Positions 1-8,730 are shown, numbered from the stretch's first letter. The stretch: DNA of 64,000 nucleotides from Moraxellaceae bacterium (GCA_030646295.1 JAUSND010000025.1:1-64000); one strand, 5' to 3'. Notes: generated from the letters alone by a model not told the origin. Numbers and translations are program-made.

Positions 1-58
1 GGGTGCGGCTTCAGCCGCTAATGATCTGCATGGATTCGCGGTTGAAGCCGCTCCCACA
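1..58. repeat. REP-like inverted pair (REPIN-type doublet)
   Basis: Two GC-rich palindromic units face each other. One reads gtgcggcttcagccgc at the window edge. The other, on the opposite strand, reads gggagcggcttcaaccgc and lies at about 38-56. About 20 bases separate them. Each unit folds alone, and the two also pair with each other. The core GGAGCGGCTTCAGCCGC resembles the extragenic palindromes of Pseudomonas and relatives. The unit lies just downstream of a minus-strand gene end (71), the usual place for REP elements. The left unit may be cut by the window edge. Confidence 0.65.
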
Positions 59-70
59 CGAAACAATCTT

Positions 71-730
71 TCAGCGCACCATCGTTTCCGCGCGCAACGA
101 ACCCAGCTCCAGCACCAGCACATCACCGGAATGCAGCGCCGCCACGCCTTCCGGCGTTCCCGTCATCACCACATCGCCCGGCTGCAGCGTGAAAATTGTG
201 GAGATGTACTGCAGCAACGCCAGCACCGGCGTGATCATGTCGGCCGTATTGCCCTGCTGACGAAGCTCGCCATTCACCGTCAACGAAAAGCGCTGGTCTG
301 CCAGATCACCGAATGCCTGTGGCGCCATGAACGGGGCCAGTGGTGCGGCGCCATCAAACGCCTTGGCCACTTCCCAGGGATGACCATTCTTCTTCAGCAC
401 GTTCTGTACATCACGCAAGGTCAGGTCCAGCCCCAGCGTCACACCGGCAATCGCCGCACGGCACTCGGCCTCGCCAGCATTCGTCAGCGTCTTGCCGATC
501 AGCACCGTGATTTCGGTTTCGTGATGGCACTCGCCACGTCCCTGCGGCACAGCAAACGAAGGCGACAATGGCACCAGCGCCGTCGACGGCTTCAGGAACA
601 GGATTGGCGTCTCCGGCACGGTGTTGCCCAGCTCGCGCGCATGCGCCGCGTAATTGCGACCGACACACACCACCTTGCCCACAGGCAATGAACAAGGTGA
701 TCCATCCAGAAACGTGTGCTGATACATCAT
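71..730 (-). CDS. fumarylacetoacetate hydrolase family protein (YcgM/FAHD1-like acylpyruvase)
   Basis: The product is 219 residues, the same length as E. coli YcgM as I recall it, and it starts similarly (MMYQHTFLDG). The FAH fold is marked by VVCVGRNYAAHARELG, by the metal-binding HHETEITVLIG near residue 70, by LDLTLRDVQ, and by PGDVVMTGTPEGV near the C-terminus. Family members hydrolyse acylpyruvates or tautomerise oxaloacetate with Mg2+ in the cytosol; the substrate here is not determined. An upstream GTG at 739 overlaps the stop of the neighbour as GTGA, so the pair is translationally linked; I prefer the ATG at 730 by length. It is downstream of the isomerase gene in the same operon. 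Confidence 0.88.
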   Translation of the reverse strand: MMYQHTFLDGSPCSLPVGKVVCVGRNYAAHARELGNTVPETPILFLKPSTALVPLSPSFAVPQGRGECHHETEITVLIGKTLTNAGEAECRAAIAGVTLGLDLTLRDVQNVLKKNGHPWEVAKAFDGAAPLAPFMAPQAFGDLADQRFSLTVNGELRQQGNTADMITPVLALLQYISTIFTLQPGDVVMTGTPEGVAALHSGDVLVLELGSLRAETMVR

Positions 731-735
731 GGCAA

Positions 736-1299
736 TCACTGACCCTTGAGATCGTGTTCGATCAGGAAAATACGGTCTTCGCCAAAATACATGTCGTCAC
801 CAACAAAAAAGGTTGGCGCACCAAACGCACCACGTTGGGCGGCGCTCTCGGTGGCCTCCTTCAGTTTTGCCTTGACTGCATCATCCTGCGTCTTCGCCAT
901 CAGGTCGGCGCCCAGCAACTCGGTCAGTACCGCAACATCGGCCACATCCTTGTCATCCACCCAGTACGCACGAAACAGCTTGAGCGTCAGCGCCGGCAGG
1001 TCCGCTGGATCTGCCGCCGTCAGCGCACGCATGGCATTCAGGGAGTTGATGGGGAAGCGGCTCGGAAACCGCAGCGGCTCGCCATAGTATTTCGACAGGC
1101 GCTGCAAATCCTTGAGCATGTACTGGCCCTTGAACGGATTAGCGCCCGGCATCATGTTGCCCGACGCCTTGAACACGCCACCAATCAGGAACGGACGCCA
1201 CACCACCGGCGCCAGTTTTTCCAGTCGCGGAATCTGCGTCGCGGCCAGAAAGCTGTAAGGGCTGGCAATGTCATAAAAGAACTCAATGGTCTTGCTCAT
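736..1299 (-). CDS. 2-hydroxychromene-2-carboxylate isomerase / kappa-class GST-like DsbA-family protein
   Basis: The product has 187 residues. The N-terminus IEFFYDIASPYSFLAATQ is the thioredoxin-fold start of kappa GST and HCCA isomerases, with the catalytic serine in SPYS. GAFGAPTFFVGDDMYFGEDR near the C-terminus is the second half of the thioredoxin fold, with the cis-proline. HCCA isomerases act in naphthalene-type ring breakdown using glutathione, but most chromosomal homologues have no known substrate. AAGGAG lies six bases before the ATG. The gene overlaps the next by a few bases at most, so the two are probably co-transcribed, perhaps in aromatic or acylpyruvate metabolism. That pairing is inference. 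Confidence 0.88.
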   Translation of the reverse strand: MSKTIEFFYDIASPYSFLAATQIPRLEKLAPVVWRPFLIGGVFKASGNMMPGANPFKGQYMLKDLQRLSKYYGEPLRFPSRFPINSLNAMRALTAADPADLPALTLKLFRAYWVDDKDVADVAVLTELLGADLMAKTQDDAVKAKLKEATESAAQRGAFGAPTFFVGDDMYFGEDRIFLIEHDLKGQ

Positions 1300-1359
1300 G
1301 ATCCGCTCCTTGTTGTTCGTTTTTATTGCAGGCAGTTGTAGCAGGTTATGGATGGCAGG

Positions 1360-1452
1360 CTATTGATCGTTACCGCGTTTTTTCACCACGATGACCAGCA
1401 CTACCGTGACCACCAGTGCGACCAGGGGAAACCAGAACAGTCCGCTCGGCAT
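1360..1452 (-). CDS. 30-residue single-pass membrane peptide
   Basis: This small frame reads MPSGLFWFPLVALVVTVVLV, followed by IVVKKRGNDQ and a TAG stop. The first 22 residues are one hydrophobic helix and the tail is basic (KKR), giving an N-out/C-in prediction. A GGAG motif sits about nine bases before the ATG. The peptide lies between the D2HGDH gene (ends 1522) and the isomerase gene (starts 1299), all on the same strand, so it could be transcribed with either. I recognise no family. Its size, hydrophobic pattern and ribosome-binding site support it; without homologues it could still be chance. Confidence 0.5.
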   Translation of the reverse strand: MPSGLFWFPLVALVVTVVLVIVVKKRGNDQ

Positions 1453-1521
1453 TTCATTGCTCCAGTTACGTCAAACGTCATCAGGCGCCATCAGCGCATG
1501 CATCAAAAAGACACCACCACC

Positions 1522-2919
1522 TCAGATATCAAGCAGCTTGCCCGGGTTCATCACATTATTGGGGTCGAACACTTTCTTCACGGCTTTCATGTATTCAATT
1601 TCCGCTTCAGAACGCGTGAAGCCGATATAGGGCTTCTTGGTCATGCCGACGCCGTGTTCGGCCGAGACCGAACCGTTGTATTTGGCCACTGTCTCGAACA
1701 CATGCGTGTTCACCACCTTGCACTTGGCAAAGAAATCTTCCCTGGCCATGTCATCCGGCTTAAGGATGTTCAGGTGCAGATTGCCATCGCCAATGTGGCC
1801 GAACCACACCACGCGAAAATCCGGGTACTCCTTGGAGACAATCGCATCAATGTCGGCAATGAAGCCCGGCACACGCTGGATGATCACGGAAATATCGTTC
1901 TTGTAGGGCGTGAATTTCGCAATGGTTTCGGAAATGTCTTCGCGCAGGCGCCACAGGTTTTTCGCCTGGGTTTCGTTCTGGCTCATCACGCCATCCACCA
2001 CCCAGCCCTGCTCGACGCAATGCTCGAACAGCGCCATGGCTTCATCGGCCATTGCTTCGCTCAGCGCCTCGAACTCCAGCAGCGCATAGAACGGTGTCGC
2101 CGACTCGAACGGACGCGGAATACTGGTGTGTTCAATTACCAGCTGCGTCGACAGCTCGGAGAAAAATTCAAACGCGGTGAGGTCCAGCTTTTGCTGGAAC
2201 GTGGCCAGCACCTTCATGACGGAATCAAAATCAGGCGTACCCAGCACCAGCACGCGCAGGTCGCGCGGCTTGCGTTCCAGCTTCATGGTGGCTTCCACCA
2301 CAAAGCCCAGCGTGCCTTCGGCACCAATGAAGAGATGACGGAAATCGTAGCCCGTCGCGTTCTTCACCATGTCCTTGTTCAGCTCCAGATAGTCGCCCTT
2401 GCCGGTAATCACCTTCAGGCCCAGCACCCAGTTGCGGGTCATGCCGTACTTGATCACCTTGATGCCACCGGCATTGGTGCCGATGTTGCCGCCAATCTGG
2501 CTGGAGCCGGCGCTGGCAAAGTCGACCGGGTAATACAGGCCCTGCTCTTCGGCAAAGTTCTGCAGCTGTTCGGTCACCACGCCCGCCTGGATGCGCACCA
2601 TGCGGTCTTCCGGCACAAACTCCAGAATCCTGTTCATATGATCAAAGCTGACCACCACCTCGCCATTGGCCGCCACCGCGCCCGCAGACAGACCGGTACG
2701 ACCGCCCGACGGCACCAGCGCCAGCTTCATCTCGTTGGCCAGCAACACCACGTCACGCACCTGCTCGATGGTGGACGGAAACACAATGACGGACGGGGCC
2801 GGCGCATAGATCTTCGTCCAGTCACACCCCCAGGTTTTCAGGCTGTCCGCATCGGTTTTCACACGGTTCTCGCCAACGATCGCGGTCAGGCGGGACAGGA
2901 TTTCAGGGGCAAGCGACAT
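1522..2919 (-). CDS. FAD-linked D-2-hydroxyglutarate dehydrogenase (GlcD/D2HGDH family)
   Basis: The product has 465 residues. The FAD-binding PCMH domain spans roughly residues 45-220, with PSGGRTGLSAGAV and the FAD-contact stretch SSQIGGNIGTNAGGIKVIKY. The C-terminal FAD-oxidase domain has WFGHIGDGNLHLN and SAEHGVGMTKK, which supply substrate and metal ligands in D2HGDH. The enzyme should oxidise D-2-hydroxyglutarate to 2-oxoglutarate and pass electrons to ETF or quinone. I chose the ATG at 2919 because GGAG lies nine bases before it; 2934 is an alternative. The gene is divergent from serA, as in Pseudomonas, where D2HGDH removes the 2-hydroxyglutarate made by SerA. D-lactate dehydrogenase is the alternative call. 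Confidence 0.88.
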   Translation of the reverse strand: MSLAPEILSRLTAIVGENRVKTDADSLKTWGCDWTKIYAPAPSVIVFPSTIEQVRDVVLLANEMKLALVPSGGRTGLSAGAVAANGEVVVSFDHMNRILEFVPEDRMVRIQAGVVTEQLQNFAEEQGLYYPVDFASAGSSQIGGNIGTNAGGIKVIKYGMTRNWVLGLKVITGKGDYLELNKDMVKNATGYDFRHLFIGAEGTLGFVVEATMKLERKPRDLRVLVLGTPDFDSVMKVLATFQQKLDLTAFEFFSELSTQLVIEHTSIPRPFESATPFYALLEFEALSEAMADEAMALFEHCVEQGWVVDGVMSQNETQAKNLWRLREDISETIAKFTPYKNDISVIIQRVPGFIADIDAIVSKEYPDFRVVWFGHIGDGNLHLNILKPDDMAREDFFAKCKVVNTHVFETVAKYNGSVSAEHGVGMTKKPYIGFTRSEAEIEYMKAVKKVFDPNNVMNPGKLLDI

Positions 2920-3099
2920 GGCAAGCAACTCCATACAGGGCAGGGGTCAGACTGAACGGTCCCGCAGCACAGGGCCGAACTTGCCGGTCAAAAGGGTTCC
3001 GGCCGGCCGGTGTCGCGCGGGGCGCATCATGGTAACATACGCGGCTTATTTTTCCGGCCCGGTCCGCCAGGACCCGGCCCTGCCTGCCCGAGGATGCCC

Positions 3100-4329
3100 A
3101 TGAGCCAGCTCTCTCTCGACAAGTCCAAGATCCGTTTCCTGTTGCTGGAAGGCGTGCACCAGAACGCCCTGGACGTGCTCAAGTCCAACGGCTACACGAA
3201 TATCGAGTACCTGAAGACGGCCCTGGACGAAGACGCCCTGATCGAGAAGATCAAGGACGCCCACTTTGTCGGCATCCGCTCGCGCACCCAGATCACCGAA
3301 AAAGTGCTCGACGCCGCCAACAAGCTCATCGCCATCGGCTGCTTCTGCATCGGCACCAACCAGGTCAAGCTCAAGGCCGCCATGGAGAAGGGCATTCCCG
3401 TCTTCAACGCTCCCTACTCCAATACCCGTTCCGTGGCCGAACTGGTGCTGGGCCAGCTCATCCTGCTGCTGCGCGGCATCCCCGAGAAGAACTTCCTCGT
3501 GCACCGTGGCGGCTGGAGCAAGTCGGCCGAAGGCTCCTGGGAAACCCGTGGCAAGACCCTCGGTATTGTCGGCTATGGCAGCATCGGCTCGCAGCTGTCC
3601 GTGATTGCCGAATCGCTCGGCATGACCGTGATCTATTACGACACCGTCACCAAGCTGCCGCTGGGCAATGCCCGTCAGGTCGGCACCATGGACGAGCTGC
3701 TCGGCACTGCTGACGTGGTTACCCTGCACGTCCCCGAACTGGCCTCCACCAAGAACATGATGAAGGCCGAACAGTTTGCCAAGATGAAGAAGGGCGCCAT
3801 TTTCATCAACGCCGCGCGCGGCACCTGCGTGGATATTGATGCGCTGGCCGATGCCATCAAGAGCAAGCACATTGGTGGCGCCGCCATCGACGTGTTCCCG
3901 AAAGAACCCAAGGCCAACGACGAGATTTTCGAATCGCCTCTGCGCGGCCTCGACAATGTCATCCTCACCCCGCACATCGGCGGCTCCACGCTGGAAGCAC
4001 AGGCCAATATCGGTCTGGAAGTGGCCGAGAAATTTGCACGCTACTCCGACAGCGGCAGCACGCTGTCTGCCGTGAACTTCCCGGAAGTGGCCGTGCCCCT
4101 GCAGCCCGGCAAGCACCGTCTGCTGCACATCCACAAGAACGTGCCCGGCGTGCTGATGAACATCAACCGCGTGTTCGCCGAAAACAACATCAACATCAGC
4201 GCCCAGAGCCTGATGACCAACGAATCCATCGGTTATCTGGTGATGGACGTGGACAAGGAATACTCCACCGTGGCTCTGGAAAAACTGCAGCACATCGATG
4301 GCACTATCCGTACCCGCGTGCTGTACTGA
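3100..4329 (+). CDS. serA: D-3-phosphoglycerate dehydrogenase
   Basis: The product has 409 residues, close to the 410 of E. coli SerA, and matches it through most of its length. It catalyses the first step of serine synthesis, 3-phosphoglycerate to 3-phosphohydroxypyruvate, with NAD. Visible parts are RSRTQITEKVL and IGCFCIGTNQV in the substrate domain, GIVGYGSIGSQL in the NAD domain, the catalytic His in TPHIGGST, and a C-terminal ACT domain (HIHKNVPGVLMNINRVF) that would bind serine for feedback control. The frame is open from 3010, but GAGGA sits seven bases before the ATG at 3100, which also gives the family N-terminus MSQLSLDKSKIRF. It is divergent from D2HGDH across a 180-base gap. Confidence 0.97.
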   Translation: MSQLSLDKSKIRFLLLEGVHQNALDVLKSNGYTNIEYLKTALDEDALIEKIKDAHFVGIRSRTQITEKVLDAANKLIAIGCFCIGTNQVKLKAAMEKGIPVFNAPYSNTRSVAELVLGQLILLLRGIPEKNFLVHRGGWSKSAEGSWETRGKTLGIVGYGSIGSQLSVIAESLGMTVIYYDTVTKLPLGNARQVGTMDELLGTADVVTLHVPELASTKNMMKAEQFAKMKKGAIFINAARGTCVDIDALADAIKSKHIGGAAIDVFPKEPKANDEIFESPLRGLDNVILTPHIGGSTLEAQANIGLEVAEKFARYSDSGSTLSAVNFPEVAVPLQPGKHRLLHIHKNVPGVLMNINRVFAENNINISAQSLMTNESIGYLVMDVDKEYSTVALEKLQHIDGTIRTRVLY

Positions 4330-4358
4330 ACTGGCGGCTGATCCGATAAGGTTGACCC

Positions 4359-4393
4359 CATAAAAAAGCCGGCGCAAGCCGGCTTTTTTATGG
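4359..4393. terminator. bidirectional intrinsic terminator between serA and aqpZ
   Basis: A GCCGGC/GCCGGC stem with a gcaa loop is flanked by AAAAAA on the left and TTTTTT on the right, and the pairing extends to cat/atg outside. It ends the convergent serA and aqpZ transcripts on both strands. Confidence 0.92.
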
Positions 4394-4411
4394 GACTGAA
4401 AAGATACGGGC

Positions 4412-5104
4412 CTACGCTTTTTCTTCGCAACCGATAAACCGGTAAACCCCAGCCCCGATCACGGCACCTGCAATCGGTGCCAGCCAGAACAGCCAGAGCT
4501 GTGCCGTGGCCCAGTCACCAACAAAAACCGCCACCCCCGTACTGCGCGCCGGATTCACCGAGGTATTGGTGACGGGAATGGAAATGAGATGAATGAGGGT
4601 AAGCCCCAGGCCGATGGCAATGGGCGCAAAGCCCTGCGGGGCACGCTTGTCGGTGGCCCCCAGAATGATGATCAGGAACATCATGGTCATCACCACTTCG
4701 GTCACCAGTGCCGCCGTCATGGAGTAGCCACCCGGGGAGTGGGCACCATAGCCGTTGGACGCAAAACCGGCCGAGACGTCAAAGCCGGCCTTGCCACTGG
4801 CGATCAGGAACAGTACGCCACCGGCCACGATCCCCCCCAGCACCTGCGCCACGATGTAGGGCAGCAACTTGTTGGCGGGAAAACGCCCACCGGCCCACAA
4901 CCCGATGGAAACGGCCGGATTGAGATGACAACCCGAGATATGGCCAATGGCAAAGGCCATGGTTAGCACGGTCAGGCCAAAGGCCAGGGAAACGCCATGC
5001 AGGCCAATGCCCACCTCGGGAAAGGCAGCGGCCAGTACCGCGCTGCCACACCCGCCAAGGACCAGCCAGAAGGTCCCGATAAACTCTGCACCATATGCTT
5101 TCAT
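4412..5104 (-). CDS. aqpZ: aquaporin Z
   Basis: The product has 230 residues, one less than E. coli AqpZ. It forms water channels in the inner membrane. Both half-helix NPA motifs are present, in [12 protein letters not shown] near residue 60 and in [13 protein letters not shown] near residue 185. [17 protein letters not shown] begins the first of six membrane helices. The frame is open upstream to 5191, but the family start is [11 protein letters not shown] at 5104, with AAGGA eight bases before it; an ATG at 5113 is possible. It is convergent with serA and divergent from the CsgG-like operon. Confidence 0.95.
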   Translation of the reverse strand: MKAYGAEFIGTFWLVLGGCGSAVLAAAFPEVGIGLHGVSLAFGLTVLTMAFAIGHISGCHLNPAVSIGLWAGGRFPANKLLPYIVAQVLGGIVAGGVLFLIASGKAGFDVSAGFASNGYGAHSPGGYSMTAALVTEVVMTMMFLIIILGATDKRAPQGFAPIAIGLGLTLIHLISIPVTNTSVNPARSTGVAVFVGDWATAQLWLFWLAPIAGAVIGAGVYRFIGCEEKA

Positions 5105-5278
5105 GAAGATCATCCTTGTCTGTGGGTGATACGGTAATGCAACCCTATCTTTATGACAGATGCAGGTAAAAAACCAGTGCGTCACCGCCATAAGCAGCCG
5201 TTTAACCCTCCACCCGCAGACATCCGCCTCCAGATTCGATAGTGTCCAACGTTCCGTGCCCCGTGTTCTGGAGGAACC

Positions 5279-6187
5279 ATGCGCCTTGTCCGTTTGCTGC
5301 TCATCCCAGCCCTTGCCCTGACTGCCCAGCTGGCCGAAGCGGCTCGCCCCACGCTGGCCGTACTGCCGTTTACCGTGGACAAGCAGGTGATCATGGTCAC
5401 CCCCGATGCCATCCTGAAGGGCACGGTGGAAAGCCAGACCTCACTGCTGACGGACGAGCTGATTCACCAGCTGGTTGCCACCCGCAAGTTTGACGTGCTC
5501 GAACGCCAGCGTGTTGATGATCTGGTGCAGGAAAAGGAATTTGAGGAAAGCGACTACGCCTCTCCGGATGAAGCACCGAAAATCGCCAAGCTGCTGGGCG
5601 CGGATTACTTTGTGCTGGGCCGCATCGACGACATCAGTGCCGAATCGGTCAGCAAGGCAATCCCCTACTCCACCCAGGTGAGCATCCAGCAGGAAGGCCA
5701 CATCAAGTTGTACCTGCGCGTGATTGATGCGCGCACGGGCCGCATTGTGGCCGCCGAAAAATTCAGCCAGGAAGCCGTGCTGCGCAAGCCCAAGAAAGGT
5801 GAAAGTATCGGCAGCAAACTGCTGTCCGGCGCCGCCGCCGCCATGGTCAGCCGCATTACCGACACCGTGTTCCCGCTGCGGGTGGCCCGCGTGGAAGGCA
5901 AGGTGATTTACCTTAACCGTGGCGCCGAGAGCAGCGGCCTGAAAAAGGGCGATGCCCTTGCCGTGTTCAGCCAGGGCGAAGCCATTATTGATACGGACAC
6001 CAATGAAACACTGGGTCATGCCGAAACCGATGTGGCACGCGCCACCGTCACGGAAGTGCTGCCCCGTTTTGTGAAGGCGGAAATTACCGGCGAGGCGACG
6101 GTCACGACCGGCATGCTGGTACGCAAGGCCGATGCAGAAGTGGCCGCACCCGCTGCGGCTGATACCCCCCGCGGCCCCCGCTGGTAA
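5279..6187 (+). CDS. CsgG-like secreted protein of the LpoB operon
   Basis: The product has 302 residues. A signal peptide ([21 protein letters not shown]) ends near residue 21, with no lipobox cysteine. A CsgG/LpoB-type domain follows: [10 protein letters not shown], then [20 protein letters not shown], and [15 protein letters not shown]. The second half, from about residue 195 ([22 protein letters not shown]), resembles a small beta domain seen in FlgT-like proteins. It should sit in the periplasm. Unlike CsgG it lacks a lipid anchor, so pore formation is not suggested. It begins the four-gene envelope operon that ends with lpoB. Exact function unknown; an accessory role in peptidoglycan synthase control is inference. 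Confidence 0.82.
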   Translation: MRLVRLLLIPALALTAQLAEAARPTLAVLPFTVDKQVIMVTPDAILKGTVESQTSLLTDELIHQLVATRKFDVLERQRVDDLVQEKEFEESDYASPDEAPKIAKLLGADYFVLGRIDDISAESVSKAIPYSTQVSIQQEGHIKLYLRVIDARTGRIVAAEKFSQEAVLRKPKKGESIGSKLLSGAAAAMVSRITDTVFPLRVARVEGKVIYLNRGAESSGLKKGDALAVFSQGEAIIDTDTNETLGHAETDVARATVTEVLPRFVKAEITGEATVTTGMLVRKADAEVAAPAAADTPRGPRW

Positions 6188-6215
6188 ACCGGCAAGAGAC
6201 AGGAACGTCCTGAAC

Positions 6216-7598
6216 ATGCGCCTATTTCGCGGGATATCCCTGCTGTTGCTGCCGGTAGTTCTGGGTGGCTGTGCAGCAGGCTCGGTCTTCATGCCTTACC
6301 CCATGCAGGCATCCGGCTGGCAACGCTCACTGGAGCAGAGCCAGCCCGATAGCGCACTGACGGCACTGGATCGCAAGCGCGAAAGTGCTGACCGGCTGCT
6401 CTACCTGCAGGAGCGCGGCCGCATCGGCCAGCTTGTCAGTAACACTGATGCCAGTAAAACCGATTTTGATGCCGCGATCGGTGCGTACGCCACACTGGAA
6501 GATCGCGCCGTGATTTCAGCCTCGGCCACGCTCGCCTCGGGCGCCAGCCTGATCACCAACGACAATGCCCGTCCCTATGCCGGCAGCCTGTACGAGCGCG
6601 TGTTTGTGCATCAGTACCAGGCACTGAATTATCTGGCCAGTGGCGATGGCAGCGCCGCACTGGTGGAAGTGCGCCGGGCCAACCTCATCCAGAACGAAGC
6701 GCTGGCCAAAAAGGAAAACACCGTCGACTCGGCTCGTGAAGACGCCGAAAAGAAAGGGTTTGATGCCGAGCGCTATGACGGCTATTTCACCGGCATGGAC
6801 GTGGCCGCCGGCAGGGTCAAATCCGGCTTCCAGAATGCTGCCACCTTTTACCTCTCGGGCCTTATCTACGAAGCCACCGGTAACAACAACGACGCCTACA
6901 TCGACTATCGCAAGGCGCTCGAACTCGTGCCGGACAACCCCTATGTGCAGCGCGACGTGGTGCGCACCGGGCTCAAGACCGGCATCGAGGACGCGCAGAA
7001 ACTGGCGCGCCAGATCGGCAATGTCCAGTATGGCCCGGCCAAGGGCGAAGGTGAGCTGGTCATCTATCTGGAAGAGGGGTTTGTCCCCGCCAAGGAGGCC
7101 GTCGGCATTCCGATCTGGACCTCCAAGACGCTCAATACCGTGAGCTTTCCGGTCTACTCCGGCAACATTCCGGCCCCCTCCGCCATGGTCGTCGATGTCA
7201 GTGGCCGCACAATGGAAACATCATTGCTGGTGGATACCCGCGCCCTTGCCGTGCGCACCCTCAAGGACGAGATTCCCGGCATGCTGGTACGCGCCTTCCT
7301 GCGCCTGCTGACCAAGCAGGAAATGCAGCGCCAGCTCCAGCAGCAGGACTCCTCCGGCCTGATGGGGCTGGCCGGGACACTCTACAGCCTCGTCACCGAC
7401 AAGGCCGACCTGCGCTCATGGCTGACCCTGCCCGGCAGCGGCCAGGTACTGCGCATTCCCCTGCCGGCGGGCGCGCATCGCGTGGCCGTCCCCGGCATGA
7501 GTGCTCCGCTAGACGTCGAGGTCCGTAACGGAAGACCGACACTGGTGCACTTGGCGGTCCTGCCCGGCAGAACGTACAGTCACATCTATCCTTTATGA
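6216..7598 (+). CDS. COG3014-type TPR lipoprotein of the LpoB operon
   Basis: The product has 460 residues. The N-terminus LLLLPVVLGGCAAGS is a lipoprotein signal with the lipobox LGGC; residues after the cysteine do not show an Asp+2, so outer-membrane sorting is likely. Helical repeats resembling TPRs occur at about 130-250, including GSLYERVFVHQYQALNYLA and NNDAYIDYRKALELVPDNPY. The second half is beta-rich with no known catalytic motif. I place the start at the ATG at 6216, just before the signal sequence, rather than 6132. It lies 28 bases after the CsgG-like gene. Proteins of this family co-occur with LpoB and YcfL in many gammaproteobacteria; the role is not established. Confidence 0.82.
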   Translation: MRLFRGISLLLLPVVLGGCAAGSVFMPYPMQASGWQRSLEQSQPDSALTALDRKRESADRLLYLQERGRIGQLVSNTDASKTDFDAAIGAYATLEDRAVISASATLASGASLITNDNARPYAGSLYERVFVHQYQALNYLASGDGSAALVEVRRANLIQNEALAKKENTVDSAREDAEKKGFDAERYDGYFTGMDVAAGRVKSGFQNAATFYLSGLIYEATGNNNDAYIDYRKALELVPDNPYVQRDVVRTGLKTGIEDAQKLARQIGNVQYGPAKGEGELVIYLEEGFVPAKEAVGIPIWTSKTLNTVSFPVYSGNIPAPSAMVVDVSGRTMETSLLVDTRALAVRTLKDEIPGMLVRAFLRLLTKQEMQRQLQQQDSSGLMGLAGTLYSLVTDKADLRSWLTLPGSGQVLRIPLPAGAHRVAVPGMSAPLDVEVRNGRPTLVHLAVLPGRTYSHIYPL

Positions 7599-7647
7599 CA
7601 TATTCATTCCATCCTCAGGAGAGGAAGGATTACTCAAGGAGAACCCC

Positions 7648-8034
7648 ATGAAACGTCTCGCTACCGCCCTGCTGCTGGGCTCCAGCCTGGTCCTGTCGGC
7701 CTGCTCGTCCGACCCGACCAAAGAGATCGTCAACTACCGCGGTGGCGACATGAAGGGCACCATCAAGGTTGCCCGCTCTGCCGTGGTTGAGACACCCGGC
7801 GGCCTGCCCAAGGCACAGGCCACACTGAAGAACACGGCCGGCACCACCCAGAAATTCGAATACAAGATTGTCTGGTTCGACAGCAACGACATGTCGCTGG
7901 ACGAAGACAATCGCCCATGGAAACCTGCCAGCGTTGCCGGCAAGGATGAAACCACCATCAGCGCCACCGGCCCCAGCGACCGCGCCAAGCGCTTCCAGAT
8001 CCAGATTCGTGAACCCCAGGGAGTGACCCAGTAA
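7648..8034 (+). CDS. ycfL: YcfL-family lipoprotein (DUF1425)
   Basis: The product has 128 residues. The signal peptide ends in the lipobox LSAC, so the mature protein is a lipoprotein starting CSSDPTKE. The body is a small beta-sandwich with QKFEYKIVWFDSNDM, characteristic of YcfL, and ends in FQIQIREPQ. AAGGAG sits about eight bases before the ATG. Its stop overlaps the lpoB start as TAATG, so the two are translationally coupled, as in E. coli where ycfL precedes lpoB. The molecular role is unknown. Confidence 0.85.
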   Translation: MKRLATALLLGSSLVLSACSSDPTKEIVNYRGGDMKGTIKVARSAVVETPGGLPKAQATLKNTAGTTQKFEYKIVWFDSNDMSLDEDNRPWKPASVAGKDETTISATGPSDRAKRFQIQIREPQGVTQ

Positions 8035-8636
8035 TGATGAAGCGCACACTTGTTCTTGTTCCGCTGCTCGCCGCCGGCGTGCTCGGCCTTAACGGTTGTA
8101 CCTCCGTGCAATATGGTGAAGCCACCGCCGTCGAAACCGTGAACACGGACTTCGGCTCGACCGACCTGCAGATGATTGCCGAGAAGATGGTCGATGACAT
8201 GCTGGCATCCGGTGCCGTCGCAGAGATTGGTGCCGGCGGCAAGCGTCCCATCCTCTTTGTCGACAAGATCAAGAACAAGACCACCGAACACATTGATACC
8301 GAGTCCATCACCGACACCATCTCGACCAAGCTGCTCAACTCCGGCAAGTTCCGCTTTGTCGACATGACAGCGGTTGATGCCGTGATGAAGCAGATGGATT
8401 ACCAGAAAAACAGCGGCCTGGTGGACGAGGCCAAGTCGGTACAGATGGGCCGTCAACTCGGCGCCCAGTACATGCTCTATGGCAACTTCTCCAGCATTGT
8501 GAAAACGGCCGGCAATACCAAGGACGTTTACTACAAATTCACCATGAAGCTGACTGACATTGAAAGCGGTCTGGTGGAGTTCCAGAGCGAAAAGGAAATC
8601 CGCAAGACCAAGAAGAAGAGCTTGATGGGCGGTTGA
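8034..8636 (+). CDS. lpoB: penicillin-binding protein activator LpoB
   Basis: The product has 200 residues. The lipobox LNGC ends the signal peptide, so the protein is an outer-membrane lipoprotein facing the periplasm. LpoB reaches through the wall to stimulate the bifunctional synthase PBP1b. The globular domain has PILFVDKIKNKTTEHIDTES, KLLNSGKFRFVDM and LGAQYMLYGNFSSI, all typical of the family. The short linker after the cysteine is less proline-rich than in E. coli. It is the last gene of the operon and is followed by a strong terminator. True pseudomonads use the unrelated LpoP, so LpoB is useful for placing the organism. Confidence 0.9.
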   Translation: MMKRTLVLVPLLAAGVLGLNGCTSVQYGEATAVETVNTDFGSTDLQMIAEKMVDDMLASGAVAEIGAGGKRPILFVDKIKNKTTEHIDTESITDTISTKLLNSGKFRFVDMTAVDAVMKQMDYQKNSGLVDEAKSVQMGRQLGAQYMLYGNFSSIVKTAGNTKDVYYKFTMKLTDIESGLVEFQSEKEIRKTKKKSLMGG

Positions 8637-8686
8637 GACGTGCGGTTACATGGCCGGGTAGCTGATGCTGCCCGCCTGCGCTTGTT

Positions 8687-8726
8687 GCCAATAAAAAAGC
8701 CCGCTTGCGCGGGCTTTTTTATTGGC
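8687..8726. terminator. bidirectional terminator after lpoB
   Basis: GCCCGC and GCGGGC pair around a ttgc loop and are flanked by AAAAAA/TTTTTT, with the pairing continuing to gccaat/attggc. It serves lpoB on the plus strand and the EF-hand protein gene on the minus strand. Confidence 0.92.
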
Positions 8727-8730
8727 CGGA

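Noticed and set aside
1348-2955. 535-codon open frame on the plus strand
   Set aside because: Antisense to the D2HGDH gene, which has full FAD motifs; the translation is His/Arg-rich and without family features.
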